From Exophiala sp. HKRS030 (lineage: Eukaryota; Ascomycota; Eurotiomycetes; Chaetothyriales; Herpotrichiellaceae): 64,000 nucleotides of DNA. The notes beneath the pieces were generated by a model. The model made no database searches and was not told the origin of the DNA. It saw only the letters and a program-made list of their open reading frames with translations. This document shows positions 55,603 to 64,000 of the stretch, in pieces (the first letter of the stretch is position 1; every line of letters starts with the position of its first letter). Both the position numbers and the translations under genes were made by a program. The stretch covers positions 2,666,001 to 2,730,000 of the forward strand of contig JAHWDD010000008.1 in the NCBI GenBank assembly GCA_023897205.1. The letters are read 5' to 3'.

Positions 55603-56826
55603 GGAAAAGTTGTGCGGAGACGCCGGCGATTATCAGAGGCGACAAACGGACAATTAGGCACCGTAGTGAGAATGCCGTCGCCAGAGCCGCAACCTGGTGC
55701 GAATTTGGTCGTCATGTCAGATTCAAAATATCTATAATAGAACGATGTGGTCGCAATCGAGATGTTATCGAGTCTTGGACTATTCCTATCGTGTGTAGTT
55801 CTGATCGGTGTCTTCTGGGTGTTCCGGTGACAGGCGCCACTCCAGAGATAAAGACTGGACGAGTGTGGTAATGGAATGCGGGCCAATGAATCAGTAGGCG
55901 TTGGCAAATACAACCTAGGCATTCGAAGATGTAACGTATCAGGGACCTGCAGGATGGTGCTAAATTATGGTTAGACTCGATGGAGAGTAGGTCCCGGTCA
56001 GCCATGCCTATTGTAGGCATGCATTTACCTCAGGTCAGATAGGGCGATAACAATTTCGCGGGTCAACAGACTTCGGCACAGAATGGCCGGATCAAACCCG
56101 CCGGAGCCATAACCAAGGCGCGCGTGGACAATTTAACGTCCCCAGGTCTTGACGCCAAGTCTAGCTTTGAATTACCGAATCCTCAGGCTACAATGGTGGG
56201 GAGGTGGAGTTGCACGAGCTGATTCAAAAATCCTCGGAATGCTAGCCATATGCATCCAGATAACAAACCCTTAGCAAGGCGGAGTTGATAGGAGTGGGAA
56301 ACCTCCATGCCTGGAGACAGAGAAACAGGCAAAAGGGCGCAAAGGGCATGCAAAGCATCTTGGAATAGTACCATGCGGGTTCTCATTGCCTCTGTGCAAC
56401 TGTGAGGTGGTCCGGTAACTCTCCCGGGGCTGCTCTAGTGTCGGACGGGTCGAGGATGGGCACGAATGGGGTAGTGGGGACTTCACCTGGCCTTGGAGAA
56501 CTGACCATAAGCCGCAGTTGATGTCGATGGAGTGCGAAACGGGGAACGTCTTTCGCACCGCAGTGTCAAACAGAATGGATTCAGCTCGGGCGGCTATTGT
56601 ACAGACGAAACCCATGCATAGACCAGCCTATTTTCGTTACCAGGGATCTGAAACAGTATATCATATAGTCTAGCTAGAAATCGCAAACATGTCTTGAACA
56701 GGGCGAATCTCCCTTCCCTAACCTCGCCTTCTTGACTTCCTTATTCCTGGTGATCAGCGTCACCCTTGCATCCCCCTTCGGGTCTCCAGCTCAAATTCGT
56801 CCGGAATAACTTTTCCCACGAATAGC
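55603..56826. other. Intergenic, 1.2 kb
   Basis: No supported gene. It contains a perfect inverted repeat with 8-bp arms and a 3-nt spacer at 56003-56021 (CATGCCTA TTG TAGGCATG). It lies upstream of the zinc-cluster regulator and downstream of the SDR gene. Confidence 0.45.
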
Positions 56827-58135
56827 CTATTTGATATTTGTCGGCCATGCCGATGAAGCTCGGCTATATATCTCTGCCCGTGCTACCTTCAACCCCGATA
56901 TTTTCTTCATAAAGAAGTCCTAGATCATTAGAATTCAGACACCACGCCGATTCAGAGAAAAACTCACAAATCCTGTCTTTGGAGCAAATGTTGAGACAAT
57001 CCAGGTGATTGTTGCACTGGTTCCTTTCCAAAACCAAGGGCCAGAACCGCCGAGGAGATGCTTGGCTAGGGCCTCGGCATAATTTTCTGGGGAGATCGCC
57101 TCGTCTGCAGCGATATTGTTTAGTCAAGTATCTATGACAAGGGAATGCCCTTCACGAGGAAAAAGAGAGAACCTACCCAAATGAGATTTTGCTCTGCGGT
57201 GCAATTCCGCCTCGACGGGCTTGTAGATGGATGTCTCCGCAATGGTCGGAGCTGTGGGAAGATTAGTCGCGACTTGGCCCGTAACCACAGTCACTACTTT
57301 GATATTTAGGGGTTCAAGCTCAAGCCTCAGTGTCTCTGAATACTGGCCAAGCGCAGCCTTCGATCCATTGTATGCTGCTGCGAATGGATATGGCATAATA
57401 CTTAGAATGCCTGGCGATCATGTGTCAGTTTCTTGTGCGTTGTGCAAGAGGGAAGGAGCTAAATGTACTGCTAATGTTGACAATAGTACCTCCAGCCGTA
57501 AAGAGAAGAGGTGTAAACTGTCGAACCATCTCCATAGGCCCGAAAACGTTAGTTTCGTACATCTTTCTGATATCAGATATATCAGCATCGAGTGCTGGCT
57601 GCTCTAAGACTAGAAGCTGTCAGACAACAAGTGCGGGTACATGAGAATTTATAGGCACTTACAAGAGCCCCTGCAGCCACGTAAGCGTCAATGCATTTCA
57701 AGTCTCAATCAATGGACAAGTTTGCCCGGCAATAACGAGTAGACGGACACTTACGCATTATTGATAAGGAGATCCAGCTTTCCACCGGTGAGTCGTGTCA
57801 CCTCCTTCACAACCTCGCTGATAGATTCTGCTTTGGATACATCCAGCTCCAAAGTTTCGATGCCTTTGTCCGCGAGAGGCTTTAATTTGTTGATTGATCG
57901 AGCGCTAGCAAAGACTCGAAGTCCTGAGCATTTTTAAGTGGTCAGTGGGGATATCATTGGTTTAACAATTGTGGACTACCTTTAAGGTGGAAAGCCACCG
58001 CCAAAGCACTCCCAATGCCACCAGGTGTGCATCTATCGAACCGTGCATTAGATATGTCATGCAGTTTGAGAAGTAGTGACGGAGTGGAATTTGAACGTAC
58101 CCAGTGATAAGGACCGTTTTGACTCGTGCAGACAT
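56827..58135 (-). CDS. Short-chain dehydrogenase/reductase, AYR1-like
   Basis: Eight exons: 58135-58101, 58032-57980, 57923-57755, 57670-57663 (8-nt micro-exon), 57609-57469, 57410-57177, 57104-56968 and 56919-56827. All splice sites are GT..AG and the sum is exactly 290 codons (289 residues). The Rossmann motif TGCTPGGIG (classical T-G-x3-G-x-G, with the AYR1-like CTPGGIG variant) is split by intron 1. Next come LDV, the INNAG motif (completed by the micro-exon), NVFG, an active-site Ser region VNISS and the catalytic YNGSK. A hydrophobic C-terminal helix (SATITWIVSTFAP) may anchor it to membranes, as in 1-acyl-DHAP reductases. NADP(H)-dependent, substrate unknown. Confidence 0.9.
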
Positions 58136-58570
58136 CTTCGTTAAAATTTCGGTCAGAGTAATGAAAGAAGTTGAACCTCGTATGCGCGATGGGTTTCAGG
58201 AGATAGAAGCAGCTACCATTTATAAAAGACGCACAATGCTTGCATGTAGGTCAAATTTCGATTAATCATCGAGCAGTAATCATTCCACTGGGAGCGACTA
58301 GGCACTGAAGATAGTGCGTAACGAAACAAACCCCGGTCTGCTGTCACATTTTCGCACATGTAAAATAGATCGAAATTATGCATGCTACTTAGTCCAGAAC
58401 ATCGCGATAAGTCTAATTGTCTCTAGTAGCTCTCTAGTGGGAAGTACTTTCTTGCGTGATCTTCTTTGAGTCTACTATTGATCCTACTATGCTCTGGCCA
58501 CTACGCAGTCACACGGGTTAAGAGATCATTTCTAGCTATGTACCATTGGATACAAGTTCATCCAGGCCGT
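58136..58570. other. Intergenic, 435 bp
   Basis: Promoter side of the SDR gene and 3' side of the next. AT-rich, nothing recognised. Confidence 0.4.
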
Positions 58571-60320
58571 TTATATTTTATATCTCTGTATGCTTGTCCA
58601 CAATTCGCGGCACGCAGGACCGAAGTGGTCTTCTGTCCATACAACCTTACGAAGGATTGCGACCAGTTGATTGAGAGTGCTAATCTGTTGGCGATCCATG
58701 ATGTGGTACAAGTGGTTGATGTACCATTCATGGTGGTTTTCGCCTGATTTTATAATAGCACCATTGACCAATACCCAGATCAATACCTCCGGCGACCAAT
58801 GTGAAATGCCCACAGGAGGTTTCGAACCCGCTTGGAGACATGCTCTCAATGTCTTAGCGATTGATATCGAGTATACTCCAGAAATCGACATTGATGGACA
58901 CGCCGTGTACAGGAAAAGGATTTGACTCAGCTGAATGCATCGCTCGGCCTGTGCTCGTGCAGAATCTGGATTTGGCTCCGCTTTCAGTTTCGACGAAGCT
59001 CGAAAGAGACACCTTGAGACAAAGCCCTGAAAAATATTGTTCTCCCGCTCCGTTTCGCCAGCAGGTAGGGATTCAATATGCGTTTTGAGTTGGATCATTC
59101 GCTTGACGTCGAAGAATAGTTCCCGCTGATATGATTTGGAAAATTCTTCATCGCATGGAAATCTGTGGTCAAATTCTCGCTCGCCAATTTCCAGCGAAGG
59201 CTGAAAGATTGGCGCTGTCAAAGGTGGCACAATGGAGCACCTGCAGACTCTGTCAGCCACGTTTATACTCTTTGACTAAAGTAGCAGAACACCAACCAAA
59301 CGGACAGCCGCATCAGCATAAAGTACAGCTCCAGTTTCAGTCTTCCTTTTCTCAATTTCAAAAATCGGACAAGAGCAACGAGATGCAAGCCTGCAGATTC
59401 GGCGCGCAGACTAGAGACTCGAGTCTAGTTCCCTCAGCTTCATTGATAATTGGTCACGACACCTTCCGGCACTTACCTCGATATATGTGAGCATTCCAAC
59501 ACTACAGATCATCTCATCTAGAACGTTCACGCCAGAGACCAGGAGAGAGTCATTCAAAGCTTTAATTGCACCGCCACGGTGATACCAGAAACAACTACCT
59601 CCACGCCGACCTTGGCTATGCTGGACTTGCAGCAAAGTGGCCATGAGGACATGGAAACAGGCTTTATCACCCAGAGCTATTGGTATAAAGTCTCTCACCG
59701 GATTTTGACTTATCTTCGTATCGTTGAGATCATTGAGATCTGAAGGATCAATGTCAGACAGGACAATTTCCTAAAATGAAAACCACTCACAGAATGCAAA
59801 CAGTGACTGTGTTTCTTCGCTCTCCGCCACAGGAAACTTAATAAAATAATCTCTTCGGTAACTCGTTAAAACATCTCTAATTGGTGAGCGGGGTCCGGCC
59901 AATACTCGGGCAGTGACCTGAGGACTGTTGCTCACGAGTCTCGCATCATTAGATACTAACAATGGTTCTTGTGGCAGAGTCAGCTCGTTCACATCCATGA
60001 CAGTTTTTACGGCAATCATTACTTGCAGCGAGTGGCCTTTGTCTTGAGACCGTTTTGGAGTCTTTTTGCAGCCTAAAGCGATTTACTTGCCCCTGTTCCG
60101 TTCTTGGAGCTGAGTTTGAGGTTTGAGGAGATACCCATTGGCCTAAGAATTCGTGCCCATGTTGATTGGATTTACCGATCCCTCGCTTCCTCGCACCAGT
60201 TAGGTCCGATTTCTCGACAAGGGACCCATCCTGTGGTTCCAGTGGCACGAAGAGATATCCCGTTTGGGCAGCTGATCTCTTGTTGTCGGCGTGGCCAAGC
60301 TTTTTGCCTGGTATCGGCAT
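58571..60320 (-). CDS. Transcription-factor-like protein (Fungal_trans_2 type, no zinc cluster)
   Basis: Proposed exons 60320-60023, 59967-59791, 59739-59477 and 59275-58571, giving 481 codons. The N terminus reads GYLFVPLEPQDGSLVEK, then a basic segment with GARKRG, the pattern of a fungal family that replaces the zinc cluster with an F-V/I-x-V..R motif and then carries a helical effector domain. Exons 2-3 contain GPRSPIRDVLTSYRRDYF and ACFHVLMATLLQVQHSQ. Exon 4 has ERCIQLSQILFLY and the terminal WSPEVLIWVLVNGA. The third intron is 201 nt, longer than the others, and may hide an exon holding the usual MVxLRGG block. So the model may be incomplete, or the gene decayed. Divergent from a similar gene at 61407. 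Confidence 0.6.
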
Positions 60321-61406
60321 AGCTATAGCATTCGGAAAACTCTAGAAATGGAGCGGTAGACCGCAGGCTTGTGAATTTTGGCGGGAGTTTTGGAAGCAAA
60401 TCAACTTCTTTGGTCTCGCTTCGCATGACGAGATCAGGTGCTGATCGGGAGTATTGATGTGCAGTCACGCTTCTAGGGTAGGTGATGTCGATGCATTGGT
60501 TTCATTCAGCTAGGGCTGCTCGGACATTATGTCTTCGGCTCAGAGTCGACAGCTCGGGCTAATAAGATTTTCTTAGGCAATTATCTATTCCATTCACTTC
60601 GTGCTGTTCAAACTAAGTAGTGGAGTCGTAGCTCGCTATCACTAATCGGTCGTTGCACGGACGAATCATAACTCCTAGTCAAAGGTTTAGTCATCTGGAC
60701 AAACATCGAATTAATCCGCTGCCTATTCTGGAGTACTACCCCAATTCGGTAATTAAACAGCCAATGAGAACCGGCGGACGAGGTCGGCATGCCTCGTCAT
60801 GTTATTAGCTAACACACCTCAAGGCTCATCCCTGCATTAACTTGGAATTTCCAAGAGAGAGCATTTGCCATTGTGCCATTCAATTGCCTTGCAATAACGC
60901 CACCACCAGGCAAGCGACAGTTAGTGGTTGATGTCATGGTTCACTGCCCTATTCGGCGTCTTCGTCGGCTGTCCCTGGATTTCATCTCGGAATCAAAGGT
61001 CCCTGCATAACTGCTAGCACCTTTGCTAACCAGTTCTTCTGGGTTCATGGTCGGTGGATCATGTGGCAATATTACCAGAATTTACATCGATCCTGAGAAA
61101 TACCGTGGGCCTGAAAGATTTCATCGCCGCGGAGGGTATGTTTTCGATATAGCCATCGAGGTGGAGCCGCAAGATGCAAGTAACCTAGTTTCCATTTGAG
61201 CTTTCTCCGTCGATAGACTGCATTACCCCCAGACTGACAAGGTCAAAATGGCTCAAATATCTCAGTGCCCAAGAGCTGGCATTTGCAGTCGGATGATCAG
61301 CCTTGCAAGAACAGGTTATAGTGAAGACCGTCTACTCCACCTCTCGCCAGTGTTGAGAATCTGTTCATATGTTCAGTCATTTTCCGCGACTTAATCTGCT
61401 TCCATC
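60321..61406. promoter_or_regulatory. Divergent promoter region between two transcription-factor-like genes
   Basis: 1.1 kb with no supported gene. The two flanking genes start outward from it and are related in type, so they may have arisen by duplication and inversion. Confidence 0.4.
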
Positions 61407-63116
61407 ATGACAAAACCACCCTTTTTGTTCATTTCGGTGAGGAAGGACTTGTCCAAAGAGGAGGAATGTCTTCATCGTTCTTCCATAAGGTCGCAGGTGG
61501 CAAAGTTTCGCCACAATCAAGAAAAGTCCCCAACCCCTGGCTCAAACTTCGTCGTCGCCAGTATTGGCCCGAAAAAACGCAAAATTGCTCAAAAGGTCCA
61601 GAGTATCAAATCGAAAGGCTTGGTAAAGAAATTAGACAAGCAGATCTCGCCCAGCTTGCAAGCAGACCGCCATTCTCGAGATTGCCCCGGAAAATGTTTC
61701 GAGCTTTGTCAAGGGACATTCCAAAATAGAGTTGATGCTCAGTCCAAAACCTTTCTGCCCTTCTCATATTCTGGAAGTTCGACATGGAGCAACCTTGATC
61801 GACAGCTGGGGAATCATTGGGATGCTTTCTCTTGCATTCCAGGGAGTCAAGATCCAGATGTGGCTCGGACGTTGTACCTCTGTGAGTCATCTCATGTGTT
61901 AAAATCCCAAGCCAAAAGCTGACGCACAACGTAGTCTGCCAGATGCTTTCACCAACTTACAATACCATATGCTATGTTTTCAACATCACGAATGTATATG
62001 CCACTTTCGTAGAGCATCTGGAGCACAAGGAATTCTTTCACGCAGCAGTCGCAGCAATGACGGAAATTCTTCAACAGCATCGGCAATCTGATTTGGGGCT
62101 CAGTCCGGTGGTGTTGAAGCATCGAGGAAAAGCAATTGCTACACTACGCAAGGCTTTGCTCATGTCTACAGCGGCAGTTAGTGATATCACTCTATATTCC
62201 ATTGTTTTCTTGGCTGTACTCGAGGTTCGTACATGCTATCTTTGCGGGTGCTGCATCTAAAGCCACAACAGTGGAGAACCGGAAATGCTTCGGCTTGCGA
62301 TCTGCACCGTCAGAACCTCGCTCTCATAGTGTCGCGGCAAGGTGGACATCAGGCTTTAGTTGATGGAAGTCTGGCAAAAGCTTTACTCATGCAGTCAGTA
62401 TCTTACCTAATATTTGCAGAGCTATACGCTACTTACTGACCCTCAGATATGACACTTTCTGGGCCGACCCGGATTCTCCTCCTCTTTTCGCCAAAAGCCA
62501 GCCAGCATATAGACCTGTCTATCCCCGCATACCTTATGACCGAGCCACTCAAGAGGTGTTGAATGAACTTCCACCAGGTTTTCAAGTACTGGCGATCATG
62601 AGTCTGCTATCTTACGATGTTCTACGAGTCATTAGGAGAGCCGGGTACGCTATCACAGCGCATCTTGGCTCCGAAAATCCACACTTCCACGAGTCACGGC
62701 TAACACTCAACGATATCTGGGAATCCTGCACATGTCTTTCGGCACTGGACAGACGTGAGATAATTCTCGAAAAACTTGTTTCCCTTGCAGTGCTGGTTTT
62801 CTGCTGTATCGCCTTTCATCGCTGCGAGCTAGCACCTGGCTTCTTCTGGAGTGCAAGACTGCAATTGAAGCGTAAATTGGCTTTGTTCCAGCCAAAGTCT
62901 CGTGCTGAAGCTGATGTTGCCCTCTGGCTCTGGAGCATCACTCTGACTTCGTGGAGTTTCGGCAATGGTGGCGTGGGTCCTGAAGCTCTGCTGCTTAAAT
63001 CCGCTTTCCACGAACGCTTTCCTCGCGTAAATGGACGCGCGTGCGTCGAGGAGAGGTTGCAGGAATTCCTCTGGACACCTCGACTCAGCAATTTACTAGA
63101 GAGAGTTCTGCATTAG
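61407..63116 (+). CDS. Transcription-factor-like protein (Fungal_trans_2 type, no zinc cluster)
   Basis: Four exons: 61407-61881, 61935-62224, 62263-62393 and 62447-63116, for 521 residues, with introns of 53, 38 and 53 nt. The 38-nt one is at the lower limit for fungi. The N terminus MTKPPFLFISV then a basic stretch and GPKKRKIAQKV matches the family that lacks a zinc cluster but keeps the helical effector domain. Conserved-type segments are FVEHLEHKEFFHAAVAAMTE, HRQNLALIVSRQGGHQAL (the RGG block, here RQGG), YDTFWADPDSPPLF and DVALWLWSITLTSWSF. A nuclear basic motif (KKRK) is present. No DNA-binding domain of known type is seen, so it could act as a partner of other regulators. Confidence 0.7.
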
Positions 63117-64000
63117 GATGACCCAACACATATTCCACGAAGGGTTGAGTGTTTAGGAATAATCATTACTGCGTAAACTGAATGACTGCCAATGTTCTCG
63201 ATTATCGAAGAGCAACAACTAGATTCAACAAGCCATTCTGAGGCATAAACACAATGAAGAATATCAAAGATCCTGCAATTACCTAATCGGCAATGCATCT
63301 GCAAAGTCCCGTACCTCACAGTTACTCAACCGATATGCACACCGCTCTCGAGTGAAAAGCCACCACAGATATCCGTCTAATCCTTGCAGGAGGCTAATCC
63401 AGTCTTGGTAGTAGTTCGAACGACATCAACTTTGGTGATATCATTCAAAGCAACTCATCTAATTATTTTGTCCTTGCTCATCCTAGTCAAATTTGTCAGC
63501 CTCCGCTACTGCTCTCGCCAAAACTGTAAGAGAAGCATGAGTCTCGCGAGTGAACACCGGCCGGTATTATGGGTACGAGCAACATTAATGAAAATAGAAA
63601 GTGTTAATAGAATCAGTCAGGGGTTAGCGGATCCGTCAAAGTGGGCCAAAATCTACGAAGTCTTGATCAGTCATGGCATATCGTGGCGCTGCTCCCATCG
63701 CCTATCAATGCGGCTAAGCAGTCAACAAGGATCTACGTACGAAAAAATATTGTCCAGTCGCGTAAGCTCGACCAGCTTCACGTTTGGGGAGGTGTGAGAT
63801 TCTCGGGGAAAGTCTTTTTCTCGCTGACAAGCCTTCGTGATCCCGCGTATGGCCACCAGAATGGTAAGTAACCAGATGAGCTTTGAACGCGATGACTGGA
63901 GATGATTGACCATGTTGTATTTTAGATACTTTTCGTTGATGAAATCGCTACAGCCATCCTCCAGGCATATGACAAGAAGGATTGATCGAATGTCCAGGAG
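63117..64000. other. Right edge, unresolved
   Basis: Short plus frames at 63384-63797 and 63641-63871 share sequence in different registers. One contains DPSKWAKIYEVLISHGISW. They might be exons of a gene running out of the window, but I cannot join them with confidence or name a family. Otherwise nothing seen. Confidence 0.3.

Noticed and set aside
1..64000. Search for CRISPR arrays, bacterial operons or integrated viral genes
   Set aside because: No regularly spaced repeats, no Shine-Dalgarno-type organisation and no viral structural or replication genes were seen. The gene structure is fungal throughout.

Overview
The window is nuclear DNA of a filamentous ascomycete (Pezizomycotina). Genes carry short GT..AG introns, mostly 47-75 nt, and Zn2Cys6 regulators, SDR and MFS families of fungal type are frequent. 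An Eurotiomycete, perhaps a chaetothyrialean black yeast, would fit, but the sequence alone does not prove this. No rRNA, tRNA, CRISPR array or intact transposon was recognised. One RIP-like AT-rich scar lies at 42681-43217.

Region 1 (about 2.3-13.0 kb) is a quinate/shikimate utilisation (qut/qa type) cluster: type II dehydroquinase (qutE), quinate permease (qutD), quinate/shikimate dehydrogenase (qutB type), the AROM-derived repressor qutR, and the Zn2Cys6 activator qutA transcribed divergently from qutR. The dehydroshikimate dehydratase step (qutC) is not in the window.

Region 2 (13.4-24 kb) holds ordinary genes: a DUF1992 protein, an unrecognised conserved-looking protein, a monocarboxylate-type MFS transporter and HMG-CoA lyase.

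Region 3 (24.7-55.6 kb) is the most interesting part. It holds P5C dehydrogenase, a Zn2Cys6 regulator, a 4-hydroxy-2-oxoglutarate-aldolase-like DapA protein, P5C reductase, a cupin, aspartate aminotransferase, a mitochondrial carrier, a sarcosine/pipecolate-type flavin oxidase, proline dehydrogenase, a DUF7703 membrane protein, a choline-monooxygenase-like Rieske oxygenase, a YAT amino acid permease and a second Zn2Cys6 regulator. Read together, these fit uptake of a proline or hydroxyproline betaine, two oxidative N-demethylations, ring oxidation, and (for the hydroxylated substrate) transamination and aldol cleavage to pyruvate and glyoxylate. The single enzyme calls are supported by motifs; the combined pathway is inference.

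Region 4 (56.8-64 kb) has a short-chain dehydrogenase with an 8-nt micro-exon and two divergent transcription-factor-like genes without a visible zinc cluster.

A recurring oddity: six otherwise well-conserved genes (qutE, qutR, the MFS transporter at 20.4 kb, P5C dehydrogenase, the regulator at 27.4 kb, the flavin oxidase) each need a one-base insertion, the flavin oxidase four, to read through. Eight of the nine sites fall in or can be placed in G or C runs of 3-5, and the qutE site is only localised to about 60 bases. This looks like systematic homopolymer under-calling in the assembly rather than nine independent mutations, but only reads can decide.
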